Origin: Polaromonas sp.
GTDB taxonomy: Bacteria; Pseudomonadota; Gammaproteobacteria; Burkholderiales; Burkholderiaceae
Length of the DNA stretch: 30,240 nt
Direction of reading: 5' to 3'
Assembly (NCBI GenBank): GCA_013823505.1
Contig: PNMH01000047.1
Coordinates: forward strand, 1 to 30,240
Part shown: one piece after another, positions 15,601-25,040 of the stretch
Layout: each line of letters opens with the position of its first letter
Position numbering within the stretch: the first letter of the stretch is position 1
Made by a program: the position numbers and the translations under genes
The notes under the pieces: generated by a model
The model's input: only the letters and a program-made list of their open reading frames with translations
What the model was told of the DNA's origin: nothing
The model's database searches: none

Positions 15601-17853
15601 ATGGCCACGCTTGATCGATTCCAGGGACTGTTCAAGAAAAAAGCCGATGATGAACGCGACTTGCCCACCGTGTCTGACGAGGAGGCGGCCGAGTTGGCGG
15701 CAGCGCGGCTGGCCCCCAACCCTCAGGTTGACGACTTTTCGGGCAACCTGCTCATGTCCGAAGACGAGGAAGGTGTCGAGCAGGCCGGCCTGATTTCGGT
15801 GCCCCTCCTGGGGCGCCGGCCTGCAGAGCAACACCAGCGTACGCTGGCGGTTCTGTTGGCCTTTGGTTTGGTTGTGCTGGGTGCCGTGACCTTCTTCGTG
15901 TTGAGCCAGACCGAAAAGGTGAGTCAACAGCTGGCTGCCAGCGGCCAGGCCCTCATGCAGTCTCAACGATTGGCGAAAAGCGTTTCGCAGGCATTGATCG
16001 GCAGTCCTTCGGCATTCCCGGAAGTGCGTGACAGTTCGACGGTGTTGTCTCGCAGTCTGCGGGGTCTCAAGCAGGGCGACACCGAATTGTCCATCGATGC
16101 CTTGGGGCCGGAGTACACGGCTCAGTTGGACGCCTTGCTGCCGCGCATCGATGCTGCCGAAAGCAACGCAACTGCTGTGTTGAGCCAGGAGGCCATCCTT
16201 ACCCAGGTGGGTAACGCATTGCGCACCATCAACCGCCAGTCGTCCGACCTGCTGGAAATTGCCGAAACCATCTCGTCGTTGAAGCTGCAGCAAAACGCGC
16301 CTGCTGCCGAGATCTCAGCTTCGGGCCAGCTCGTGATGCTGACCCAGCGCATCGGCAAATCGGCCAACGAGTTCCTGACGCTTGAAGGGGTGAGCCCGGA
16401 AGCGGTGTTCTTGCTCGGCAAGGACTTGAACACGTTCAAGGAAATCTCAGAAGGTTTGCTGGGTGGCAGTGAGGAGCTGCGACTGGCCGCCACCAAGGAC
16501 CCGCAGGTCCGTGAGCGACTGGATGCCTTGCTCAAGCTGTATGAGCAAACCCGTGTGGAAGCCGGCGCCATTCTGGGCAACCTGCAGGGCTTGGTGTCGG
16601 CCCGGGAAGCGCAGTCCAGCATCATTGCGGACAGTGAACCACTGCGACTGGGCCTGCAGGAACTTCAGTCGGCCCTGACCTCGCGCTCGGGCCTGAGCGG
16701 TGGCGAGTTTGGCGCGCTGTTGTTCTCGGCCTTGTTCGCCCTGTTGTGCGCCGGTGGCTTGGCCTATGTGCAGTTGCAAGAGAGCCGCCAGCGTCAATTG
16801 ACGGCGGAATCCCAGCGTGTGGCGGCCGAGTCGCTGGAGCAGGATGCCAAACGCGTGAACGACGCCAACCAGGCCGCCATTTTGCGTTTGATGAACGAAC
16901 TGCAGACGGTTGCTGAAGGCGATCTGACCCAGGAAGCCACGGTGACCGAGGACATCACGGGCGCCATCGCCGACTCGGTGAACTACACGGTGGAAGAACT
17001 TCGATCGCTGGTGGGCAACGTGCAGGCCACGGCCACGCGCGTGGCGCAAACGACATCGGCGGTGGAAAGCACGTCCACCGAGCTGCTCGCTGCCTCGACC
17101 GAGCAGCTGCGAGAGATTCGCGAAACCGGCCAGTCGGTGCTGGACATGGCGCAGCGAATCAACCAGGTGTCGGGTCAAGCGCAAGAGTCCGCCACGGTGG
17201 CGCGTGCCTCGCTGCAAGCTGCCGAGTCGGGTCTGCAGGCCGTGCAGGACGCCATCGGCGGTATGAACTCGATTCGCGACCAGATTCAGGAAACCTCCAA
17301 GCGCATCAAGCGCCTGGGTGAGTCGTCTCAAGAGATTGGCGAGATCACCGAGCTGATCTCCGACATTACCGAACAGACCAACGTGCTGGCGCTGAACGCA
17401 GCCATCCAGGCGGCCTCGGCTGGTGAAGCCGGTCGTGGCTTCTCGGTGGTTGCCGAAGAGGTGCAGCGACTGGCCGAACGTTCTGCCGATGCCACGCGCC
17501 AGATTTCGGCGCTGGTGAAGGCCATTCAGACCGACACCCAGGACGCGGTGGCCGCCATGGAGCGTTCCACGCAGGGTGTGGTCGAGGGTGCCAAGCTCTC
17601 CGACAACGCCGGTACCGCGCTGTCCGAAATCGACCGCGTGTCGCGCCGCCTGGCCGAGCTGATCGAGCAGATTTCCAACGCAGCGTCCCGCGAAGCCGAT
17701 TCGGCGAACGAAGTGGCGGGCAACATCCAGCACATCTTCGCCGTGACTGAGCAAACCGGTGAGGGCACCCGCTCCACGGCGCAGCAGGTGCGTGAGCTCT
17801 CGGCCATGGCCGAAGAACTTCGCCAGTCGGTGTCGCGATTCAAAATCGCCTGA
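15601..17853 (+). CDS. pilJ: Type IV pilus chemoreceptor PilJ
   Basis: A 750-residue methyl-accepting-type receptor of the Chp pathway. After an 80-residue acidic cytoplasmic N-terminus, helix TM1 spans about 81-102, the periplasmic part about 103-368 holds two PilJ-type four-helix modules ([14 protein letters not shown] near 121-134 and [14 protein letters not shown] near 248-261 are the repeated signature), and TM2 spans about 369-391. A HAMP region and the signalling coiled coil follow, with the tip [20 protein letters not shown]. This tip has [10 protein letters not shown] where typical chemoreceptors have [10 protein letters not shown], as is known for PilJ. The start is ATG 15601, with GGAAGG at 15588-15593, 7 bases before it. 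No CheR/CheB tether is seen at the C-terminus (SRFKIA). Confidence 0.95.
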   Translation: MATLDRFQGLFKKKADDERDLPTVSDEEAAELAAARLAPNPQVDDFSGNLLMSEDEEGVEQAGLISVPLLGRRPAEQHQRTLAVLLAFGLVVLGAVTFFVLSQTEKVSQQLAASGQALMQSQRLAKSVSQALIGSPSAFPEVRDSSTVLSRSLRGLKQGDTELSIDALGPEYTAQLDALLPRIDAAESNATAVLSQEAILTQVGNALRTINRQSSDLLEIAETISSLKLQQNAPAAEISASGQLVMLTQRIGKSANEFLTLEGVSPEAVFLLGKDLNTFKEISEGLLGGSEELRLAATKDPQVRERLDALLKLYEQTRVEAGAILGNLQGLVSAREAQSSIIADSEPLRLGLQELQSALTSRSGLSGGEFGALLFSALFALLCAGGLAYVQLQESRQRQLTAESQRVAAESLEQDAKRVNDANQAAILRLMNELQTVAEGDLTQEATVTEDITGAIADSVNYTVEELRSLVGNVQATATRVAQTTSAVESTSTELLAASTEQLREIRETGQSVLDMAQRINQVSGQAQESATVARASLQAAESGLQAVQDAIGGMNSIRDQIQETSKRIKRLGESSQEIGEITELISDITEQTNVLALNAAIQAASAGEAGRGFSVVAEEVQRLAERSADATRQISALVKAIQTDTQDAVAAMERSTQGVVEGAKLSDNAGTALSEIDRVSRRLAELIEQISNAASREADSANEVAGNIQHIFAVTEQTGEGTRSTAQQVRELSAMAEELRQSVSRFKIA

Positions 17854-17886
17854 TCGCTCCAGCCGGACCCTAACTCCAAGACCAAC

Positions 17887-20800
17887 ATGCTCGACACCGC
17901 CACCGACAGTCTGCAGATGGATCCCCCTGTCGCCGACCTCGGTCCGTTGGCGTGGGTGTTTGAAGAACTGCGCAAATCGCTTGATGGGGCCAACAAGGCT
18001 ATCAAGCGGTTTGTTCGTGAAACCGAACAGTCGCGCCTCGATGACTTGCAGGCGGTGGATCCGTCGTCGCTGCGCCAGGCTCGCCAGCAGCTGCACCAGG
18101 CCGTGGGCGCCCTGGAAATGGTTGGACTGGGCGCGCCGGCCCATGTGCTCAGGGCCATGGAAGCCGCTGTGCAGCGCTTCGTGCAGCGTCCTCAAACGTG
18201 CAACGAGGCGGCGGCTGCCAAGGTCGAGCGCGCCAGCTTCGCCTTGATCGAGTACCTGGAAGCCGTGTTGAACAACAAGCCGGTGCAGCCGGTGGCCTTG
18301 TTTTCCCAGTACCGCGAGGTGCAGGAGCTGGCGGCGGCCGAGCGTGTGCACCCAGCGGACCTGTGGCCGTTTGATCATCACGGTGTCGATGTCGACGCGC
18401 CAACTGACCGCACACCGCTGGCCTGCGACGCATCGATCCGCTCCCTGTTTGACCGGCTGGTGCTGCTGGTGGTCAAGACCGACAGCCAGGCGGCCGCCCA
18501 GCAACTCGTCAAACTCTGCGCTGGTCTTTCAGTGGGTGCGGACAACACCCGCACACGAACCTTCTGGCGCGTGGCTTCAGGCTTCTTTGAAGCCGTTGCG
18601 CAAGGTCTGTTGCCTGCCGATGTGTACGTCAAGCGGGCCTTCTCGCGGATCCTGATGCAGTTCGTGACCTTGTCGCAAGGCAAATCGCAGGTGTCCGAAA
18701 CCTTGCTGCACGACCTGCTCTTTTTCTGTGCCCAGCCCCGCGACGTGTCCGAGCTGAAATCGCCCCAGCTGTCGGCGGTGCGCAAGGCGTTTGGCCTGGG
18801 TGTTCCTCCTGCGGTGGACTACCACGTGGCCACGCTGGGGCGGTACGACCCGGCTGTGTTGGCGCAGGCTCGCAAGCGGATCAACTCGGCGAAGGAAGCG
18901 TGGTCGCTTTACTCGGGGGGCGATGCCAGCCGAGCGCGCCAGGTCGCCGATCAGTTTGGTTTGATCGGCGACTCGCTGCTCAAGCTGCATCCGGCCAGCA
19001 CCGTGCTGGCCCAGGCCTTGGTGAAGGCCGCCGACCATGCCGTGCGCGAGCCTGGTGGCGTGAGTCCTGAGCTGGCCATGGAAGTGGCCACCACGACTCT
19101 CTACCTGGAAGCCGCATTTGAAGACTTTGATCCCAGCGCACCCGAGCTGACCGAACGCACGCAGGCCCTGGCCGACCGGTTGGAAGCCGTGATGGCGGGT
19201 CAGCCCGCCCAGCCGCTGGACACCTGGATGGAGCAGCTGTACCGCCGGGTGAGCGATCGCCAGACGATGGGCAGCGTGGTCGGAGAACTCAAGGTATCAC
19301 TGGGGGATGTCGAGAAGTCGCTTGACCAGTTCTTCCGCACGCCGCAAGAGAAAGCTGGCCTGCACGTGGCCGTGTCGCAGCTCGCGCAGATGCGCGGTGT
19401 GTTGTCGGTGCTGGGCCTGGACCATGCGGTGCACGCGGTCACCCGCATGCGCACCATGGTCGAACAGATTCTCGACACCGAGGTGGACGAGGCGTTGGCC
19501 CGTGAGGCCGGCACTTTCCAGCAACTGGGCAACAACCTCAGTGCCATGAGCCTGTTGGTGGACATGCTCAATTACCAGCCCACGCTGGCCAAGAAGCTGT
19601 TTGTCTTTGACGAAGAAAAGGGCGAACTGCTGCCGCTGATGGGCCGCGCGCCCAATGCCGAACTCCGGCACCCGCCCGTTCGCGATGAGGCGCGGGCCAT
19701 CAGCGAAGGTGTGCAACAGGTCGTGAGCGAAGTCCAGGGCGGCATGAACCTGGTGGATCTGAGCCAGCAACTCGACTCGCTCGCTGAGCAGGCCACGCTG
19801 GCAGAGCAGTCGGGCGTGGCACGCGCAGCCCGAGAGGCTGCCGGTGCGGTGGTGGGCAACGACGCCGCAGCGGGCGCCCAGGCCCTGGTCGGTCTCTCCG
19901 AGGCCTCCTTGCCCGCGAACGAGCGGGAGCAGGTCGACACTTCTGGCGAAGACAACGACGAAGACGATCTGCTGGACATCTTTCTGGAAGAAGCCCGCGA
20001 GGTGGTCGGCAACGGACTGGATGCCGTGGGTCATCTCCAGGTGCAGCCGGGGGATCTCGAACACCTCACCACCTTGCGCCGCGCGTTCCACACGCTCAAA
20101 GGCAGCTCGCGCATGGTGGGGCTCGAAGAGTTTGGCCAGGCTGCGTGGTCCATGGAGCAATTGCTCAACACGGTGTTGGCCGAACAACGCCCCGCCAGCC
20201 CGCCGCTGTTGATGTTGACCGGTCAGGCCATGACCGAGTTCGCCCGATGGGTGGACGACATCTCTGCGCGGCGCGAAAGCGCATGGAAGGCGCAACCCTT
20301 CAAGGTCAGCGCCGAGGCATTGCGCGACCAGGGTCGTTTCCTGCCCCTGGCCCAGGCGGCCGATGTTCAGGCCGAGCCCGACGGCTTGGATGAGCCGATT
20401 GAAGCGATCCCGCTGCCCGACGCTTTGCCTGTGGCAGAACCCACGGTGGAATCGATGGAAACGGTCGAGTCGATCGAGTCGATCGAGCTGGATTTGCCGA
20501 TCGTTGATCAGGCCGCGGATGTTGCGCCTGCGGTCGATGAACCACCCCTGTTGGCGGCCGAGGCGCAGGAGGTTCCTTTCGACACTGCCTTCCTGGATCT
20601 CGAACCTTCGCCAGAGCCTGTCGGCAACCTGCCCGACAGCGGGCAGATGTTTGCAGACATCGACTTCGGCAGCTTGGCTGCTTTCTCTTCCAAGGAAGCC
20701 GCGCCAGCTGAAGCGGTTGAGCCGTCGCCCGAGCCGCTGGAGACCCAGACTGCAGCGCCAGTTGCAGAAGAGATGCCCGACGAACAGACGCGGGTGATCG

Positions 20801-23800
20801 GCTCGTTGCGGATCGGTCTCAAGCTGTACAACGTGTACCTCAACGAGGCAGATGAATGGTCGCGTCGTCTGTGCACCGGCTTGGCCGAATGGGCGTTGGA
20901 ACGCCACGAGCCTGTTCCTGAGCAGACCGAGGCCCTGGCCCATTCGCTGGCGGGTAGTTCCGCCACCGTCGGCTTCCAGTCGCTGTCCGATATCGCACGC
21001 GCGCTCGAACACGCTCTGGGCTCTGTGGCTCACCACCAGCGTGCAGGCGCCACCGCCACGGCCGAGCAGGCACAGTTGTTTGTGGATGCCTCCGAAGACA
21101 TCCGCCGTCTGTTGCACCAGTTTGCAGCCGGGTTCCTCAAGGAACCCGATCCGCAGCTCATGGAGGCGCTCTACCGCGTGGTTCACGACCCCGTGCCGGA
21201 AGAACCCGCGCCTCAGCCCGAGGTGACCCCGGAAGACGCATGGCCGGTGGCCGAAGAGCCTGTGATCGAAGAGGCACCGACCGAGTTGCCACCGATCGAA
21301 GAGCACATTCATGAAGCGCCGGCCTTCACACAGTCGGAGACACCCGCGTCCAGCTTTGCGCCGTTGACGAGCTTCGACCTGCCTTCGCTGGCCGAGCCCT
21401 CGATCGACTTTGTGGCGCCCCACGCCGACAGCCATCGGGTGGACCACGGCCATGTTCAAGACATCGATGACGACATCGACGCACTGGACACGATCGACGT
21501 TGACCTGTTCCCGATCTTTGCCGAAGAAGCCCAGGAACTGCTGCCCCAGCTCGAAGGCGCCTTGCGCCAGTGGGTGGCGCGTCCCGACAACGGCAGTGCC
21601 CGCTCGGAAGTTTTGCGCAACCTCCATACCCTCAAGGGCAGTGCCCGCCTCGCCGGCGCCTTGCGTCTGGGCGAGATGGTGCACCGCATGGAAACCACCG
21701 CGGAGCGCCTCGGCTCCGACGTCCAACGTGGTGCAGATCTGGAGCCGTTGCAGTCGGCGTTTGACGACATCAGTGCGCGCTTTGAGGTGCTGCGCAGACA
21801 GGATCCCGAGTCGATTGATGTCGTGCAGACCGCCCCTGAACAGGTGGTGTCAGAGCCCGTGTCTCTGGCGGACTCGGTGGTCACCGACGTTCAAGCCGAG
21901 CCGGCGCTCCCACCCTCGGCAACCCGCACCATGGACGGACTCGTCCTGCCGGTCGTGCCCACGATCACGCAAGCCCGCGCCGGAGCTGCCGTTCGCGTGC
22001 GACCTGAATTGCTGGACCGCTTGGTCAACCAGGCCGGCGAGGTGATGACCACCCGCGCACGCATGGAGTCCGAGCTCGTCACGCTTCGTGGTTCGCTCAA
22101 AGACCTCACGGGCAACCTGGACCGTTTGCGCGGCCAGCTGCGCGACATTGAACTGCAGGCCGAGACGCAGATGCAGTCGCGCCTGGCGCAGGCACGGGAT
22201 GCAGACCAGTCGTTCGATCCGCTGGAGTTCGACCGCTTCACGCGCGTTCAGGAACTCACCCGCATGATGGCCGAGTCGGTGAACGACGTGGCCACGGTGC
22301 AGCGCAACCTGCAGCGTGCGGTGGAATCGACCGAAGACAGCCTGGTCGCCCAGGGTCGTCAGACGCGCGAACTTCAGCGCGACCTGTTGCGCACCCGCAT
22401 GGTGGAGTTCGAGGGCATTTCCGAGCGCCTGTACCGTGTGGTGCGCCAAGCGTCCAAGGAGACGGGTAAACAGGTGCGCCTGGACATCACCGGCGGCAAC
22501 ATCGAGATGGACCGTGGTGTGCTGGACCGGATGACGGCGGCTTTCGAGCACTTGCTGCGCAACAGCGTGGTGCACGGCATCGAGTCGCCCGAAAACCGTT
22601 TGAGCGCCGGCAAGCCGGCCGAAGGTCAGATCGAGATCACGCTGGCGCAGGAACTCAACGACGTGTCGGTGGTGTTCGCCGACGATGGCGGCGGGCTGGA
22701 CCTGCCCCGCCTGCGCGAGAAAGCCCTGGCCCAGGGTTTGATGGCACCCGACACCCCCATCAGCGACGCCGAAGCGGCGCAGCTGGTGTTCGAGCCCGGC
22801 ATCAGCACGGCACGAGAAGTGTCCGAACTGGCTGGTCGTGGCATCGGCATGGACGTGGTCCGCAACGACGTGGTGGCCCTGGGTGGCCGCATCGAAACCG
22901 CGACGCAGGCCGGGCAGGGCACCAACTTCAAGCTGGTGCTGCCTTTGACCACGGCGGTGACGCAGGTGGTGATGCTGCGGGCCGGGTCGCTGACCCTCGG
23001 CGTGCCGTCCAACCTGGTGGAACTGGTGCGCCGTGTCAGCGCGGACGAGTTGGCCAAGGCGTATGCCAGCGGCTCGCTCATGGTGGCGGGCGAGGCCGTG
23101 CCCTTCTTCTGGACCGGTGCGTTGCTGCAGTCGTCCGTGCAATCGCTGGAATCCAAGGGCCGCACCTTGCCGGTCATCATCTTCCGAAGCGCGGCGCAGC
23201 GGGTGGCCATGCACGTTGACGAAGTGCTGGGCAACCAGGAAGTCGTGGTGAAGAACCTTGGCACCCAGCTCTCGCGGCTGCCTGGCCTGGCGGGCATGTC
23301 GGTGCTGGCTTCGGGTGCTGTGGCGCTGATCTACAACCCGGTGGCGCTGGCGGCGGTGTACGGCGAGCAGGTGCGTGCCTGGGTGGCCTCGCAGCAGAAA
23401 CTGACGAAGGACATGCCGGCCGACGCACCGATGCCGATGGATCTGGCGGTCAACGCGGTGCCGCTGGTGCTGGTGGTCGACGACTCCATCACCGTGCGCC
23501 GCGTGACGCAGCGCCTGCTGCAGCGCGAAGGCTACCGGGTCACACTGGCGGCCGATGGTCTGCAGGCGCTGGAGAAGCTGCAGGCCGAGCGGCCCACCGT
23601 GGTGCTGTCCGACATCGAGATGCCTCGCATGGACGGCTTTGACCTCGTGCGCAACATCCGCAGCGACGCCCGCTTGTCCGATCTGCCGGTGATCATGATC
23701 ACCTCGCGCATCGCAGAAAAACACCGCGAGCACGCACGCGAACTGGGCGTGGACCACTACCTGGGCAAGCCCTACGCGGAAGACGAGTTGCTGGCCTTGA

Positions 23801-23835
23801 TCGGCCACTACGCCAAGGCAACGGTCGAGTCCTGA
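17887..23835 (+). CDS. chpA: Chp-pathway hybrid CheA-type kinase (ChpA/PilL)
   Basis: A 1982-residue cytoplasmic kinase of the type IV pilus chemosensory system. From the N-terminus I see a phosphotransfer-like helix bundle with H70 (LHQAVGALEMVG); a second where the His is replaced (LAQMRGVLSVLG, A500); a canonical HPt with H735 (FHTLKGSSRMVG); an HPt with H1019 (AHSLAGSSATVG); and a canonical HPt with H1247 (LHTLKGSARLAG). Acidic Pro-rich linkers separate them. The dimerisation helices start near 1375 (LLDRLVNQAGEVMTTRARME). The ATPase domain has RNSVVHGIE (N1559), DDGGGLD (1599-1605) and GRGIGMDVV (from 1650). A CheW-like domain covers about 1685-1820, and a receiver at 1859-1982 has D1865/D1866 and phosphoacceptor D1909. 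It should phosphorylate PilG and PilH. It starts 33 bases after pilJ and is the last gene of the cluster; pilK, chpB and chpC are not present next to it. Confidence 0.95.
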   Translation: MLDTATDSLQMDPPVADLGPLAWVFEELRKSLDGANKAIKRFVRETEQSRLDDLQAVDPSSLRQARQQLHQAVGALEMVGLGAPAHVLRAMEAAVQRFVQRPQTCNEAAAAKVERASFALIEYLEAVLNNKPVQPVALFSQYREVQELAAAERVHPADLWPFDHHGVDVDAPTDRTPLACDASIRSLFDRLVLLVVKTDSQAAAQQLVKLCAGLSVGADNTRTRTFWRVASGFFEAVAQGLLPADVYVKRAFSRILMQFVTLSQGKSQVSETLLHDLLFFCAQPRDVSELKSPQLSAVRKAFGLGVPPAVDYHVATLGRYDPAVLAQARKRINSAKEAWSLYSGGDASRARQVADQFGLIGDSLLKLHPASTVLAQALVKAADHAVREPGGVSPELAMEVATTTLYLEAAFEDFDPSAPELTERTQALADRLEAVMAGQPAQPLDTWMEQLYRRVSDRQTMGSVVGELKVSLGDVEKSLDQFFRTPQEKAGLHVAVSQLAQMRGVLSVLGLDHAVHAVTRMRTMVEQILDTEVDEALAREAGTFQQLGNNLSAMSLLVDMLNYQPTLAKKLFVFDEEKGELLPLMGRAPNAELRHPPVRDEARAISEGVQQVVSEVQGGMNLVDLSQQLDSLAEQATLAEQSGVARAAREAAGAVVGNDAAAGAQALVGLSEASLPANEREQVDTSGEDNDEDDLLDIFLEEAREVVGNGLDAVGHLQVQPGDLEHLTTLRRAFHTLKGSSRMVGLEEFGQAAWSMEQLLNTVLAEQRPASPPLLMLTGQAMTEFARWVDDISARRESAWKAQPFKVSAEALRDQGRFLPLAQAADVQAEPDGLDEPIEAIPLPDALPVAEPTVESMETVESIESIELDLPIVDQAADVAPAVDEPPLLAAEAQEVPFDTAFLDLEPSPEPVGNLPDSGQMFADIDFGSLAAFSSKEAAPAEAVEPSPEPLETQTAAPVAEEMPDEQTRVIGSLRIGLKLYNVYLNEADEWSRRLCTGLAEWALERHEPVPEQTEALAHSLAGSSATVGFQSLSDIARALEHALGSVAHHQRAGATATAEQAQLFVDASEDIRRLLHQFAAGFLKEPDPQLMEALYRVVHDPVPEEPAPQPEVTPEDAWPVAEEPVIEEAPTELPPIEEHIHEAPAFTQSETPASSFAPLTSFDLPSLAEPSIDFVAPHADSHRVDHGHVQDIDDDIDALDTIDVDLFPIFAEEAQELLPQLEGALRQWVARPDNGSARSEVLRNLHTLKGSARLAGALRLGEMVHRMETTAERLGSDVQRGADLEPLQSAFDDISARFEVLRRQDPESIDVVQTAPEQVVSEPVSLADSVVTDVQAEPALPPSATRTMDGLVLPVVPTITQARAGAAVRVRPELLDRLVNQAGEVMTTRARMESELVTLRGSLKDLTGNLDRLRGQLRDIELQAETQMQSRLAQARDADQSFDPLEFDRFTRVQELTRMMAESVNDVATVQRNLQRAVESTEDSLVAQGRQTRELQRDLLRTRMVEFEGISERLYRVVRQASKETGKQVRLDITGGNIEMDRGVLDRMTAAFEHLLRNSVVHGIESPENRLSAGKPAEGQIEITLAQELNDVSVVFADDGGGLDLPRLREKALAQGLMAPDTPISDAEAAQLVFEPGISTAREVSELAGRGIGMDVVRNDVVALGGRIETATQAGQGTNFKLVLPLTTAVTQVVMLRAGSLTLGVPSNLVELVRRVSADELAKAYASGSLMVAGEAVPFFWTGALLQSSVQSLESKGRTLPVIIFRSAAQRVAMHVDEVLGNQEVVVKNLGTQLSRLPGLAGMSVLASGAVALIYNPVALAAVYGEQVRAWVASQQKLTKDMPADAPMPMDLAVNAVPLVLVVDDSITVRRVTQRLLQREGYRVTLAADGLQALEKLQAERPTVVLSDIEMPRMDGFDLVRNIRSDARLSDLPVIMITSRIAEKHREHARELGVDHYLGKPYAEDELLALIGHYAKATVES
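20449..20484 (+). repeat. 9-bp imperfect tandem repeat inside chpA
   Basis: Four 9-base units, the last two identical (GAGTCGATC at 20467-20475 and 20476-20484), encode ESM-ETV-ESI-ESI in an acidic linker between HPt modules of ChpA. Copy changes would keep the reading frame. Confidence 0.6.
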
Positions 23836-23842
23836 GTTCGGT

Positions 23843-23866
23843 GCTCTGACCCAAACGGGTCAGAGC
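23843..23866. terminator. Strong hairpin between chpA and the convergent gene
   Basis: GCTCTGACCC (23843-23852) pairs perfectly with GGGTCAGAGC (23857-23866) around AAAC. It sits between the chpA stop and the stop of the convergent aldolase-type gene (5 bases away). No T-run follows on either strand, so it may end transcripts only with help from Rho, or may protect the 3' ends. Confidence 0.6.
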
Positions 23867-23870
23867 GGCT

Positions 23871-25040
23871 TCAGCCCAGGCAGCCGCGTGCGTCCACCCG
23901 GATCACGCGCTCCACCACCCCCGCAGCCAGGCCGCCACGCACGCCGACCATGAAGTCGTGCAGGTTGACGGTGGGATCGCAGTGACCCGGCACCAGCCAG
24001 ACCACCTCGCCCAGCTCGGGCAGAGGATGTCCGGCATCGGCGCGCAACACGCCGTGTTCGTCGCCTCCGCTGGCGTAGTTCAGACCCGGGGGAAACCACA
24101 CCTTGGGCATGCCGCTGTCGATGGCGTGGCTCTTGTGGCCAGCGTCGCACACCGCGTGCGAGGCCTGTCGGCTCATCACCTGGCTTTTCACGAACAGCGC
24201 GTGTTCAAACACCGGTGCCAGTGGGGTTGCTTCGTTGCCGGCGTAGTCTGCGTCCATGAACAAGTAGGAGCCCGCCTGCAGCTCGCCCCACACGCCGCTG
24301 CTGGCCTCCAGTGAGAAGGTGCCTGTGCCCGCACCGGTGATCAGGGGGGCGTGGAACCCGTTGGCCTGCAGGGCCTCCCGGGTGGCTTGCACAGCGCGGG
24401 TCGACGCTGCCATGGCCTCGGCGCGCTCGGCGGCCGTGCGGCGGTGTTGCGCGCCACCGTGGTAGGCCTGCAACCCGGCAAAGCGAAGAACGGGGTGGGC
24501 TGCGATCGCTTGCACCAGCGCCACCGCCGGGGCGCCGGGCGCCACGCCGCAGCGACCTTGCCCCACATCGATTTCGACGAACACGTCCAAGCTGGCGTGT
24601 GCCTCCACGCCGGCCGTGTGCAAGGCGCTCCCCAGGAGCAGCACACCCGACAAGCTGTCGACTGCGATGGAGAACTTCGTCGGCAGGTCGCGCACGGCTT
24701 GCGCGAGTCGTTGCAGCTTGGCCGGTGCGATCACCTCGTTGCTGATGTAGATGTCGCGCACGCCTGCATGGGCCAGCGCGAAGGCTTCGTCGGTCTTTTG
24801 CACGCACACGCCCACGGCGCCGTGATCCATCTGCAGCCGCGCGAGCTCGGCGCTCTTGTGCATCTTGGCGTGTGGGCGCAGGCGCATGCCGTGCTCGCGT
24901 GCAAAGGCCGCCATACGCGCGAGGTTGCGCTCCATCGCGTCAAGGTCGATCACCAGCGACGGTGTGTCGATCGTGTCCACGCCATGGCCGATGCCGGCAT
25001 GCGCCCGCTGCCAGCGTGCTGTGGTTTTCGTGTCATGCAT
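23871..25040 (-). CDS. D-threonine aldolase-type (DSD1 family) PLP enzyme
   Basis: A 389-residue enzyme of the alanine racemase-fold group that includes D-threonine aldolase, D-threo-3-hydroxyaspartate dehydratase and D-serine dehydratase. The N-terminal barrel shows TIDTPSLVIDLDAMERNL (23-40) and the PLP lysine in LRPHAKMHK (K59). AGTGTF (237-242) helps bind the PLP phosphate. Near the C-terminus, VPGHCDPTVNLHD (350-362) gives the divalent metal ligands H353 and D355 typical of this group. Length fits D-threonine aldolases (about 380). The exact substrate (D-threonine, D-serine or 3-hydroxy-D-aspartate) cannot be told. Its start overlaps the end of the histidine phosphatase gene by 8 bases. 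Confidence 0.88.
   Translation of the reverse strand: MHDTKTTARWQRAHAGIGHGVDTIDTPSLVIDLDAMERNLARMAAFAREHGMRLRPHAKMHKSAELARLQMDHGAVGVCVQKTDEAFALAHAGVRDIYISNEVIAPAKLQRLAQAVRDLPTKFSIAVDSLSGVLLLGSALHTAGVEAHASLDVFVEIDVGQGRCGVAPGAPAVALVQAIAAHPVLRFAGLQAYHGGAQHRRTAAERAEAMAASTRAVQATREALQANGFHAPLITGAGTGTFSLEASSGVWGELQAGSYLFMDADYAGNEATPLAPVFEHALFVKSQVMSRQASHAVCDAGHKSHAIDSGMPKVWFPPGLNYASGGDEHGVLRADAGHPLPELGEVVWLVPGHCDPTVNLHDFMVGVRGGLAAGVVERVIRVDARGCLG

Noticed and set aside
16447..18504. A 685-codon open frame antisense to pilJ and the start of chpA
   Set aside because: No start context or motif; it crosses the end of pilJ and the start of chpA, both well supported.
19297..21726. An 809-codon open frame antisense to chpA
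   Set aside because: Long antisense frames are expected in GC-rich coding DNA. Its translation is rich in His, Arg and Gln with no domain, while the plus strand codes clear ChpA domains.
21850..23808. A 652-codon open frame antisense to the chpA kinase core
   Set aside because: Same reason: a compositional shadow without recognisable motifs, opposite a highly conserved gene.
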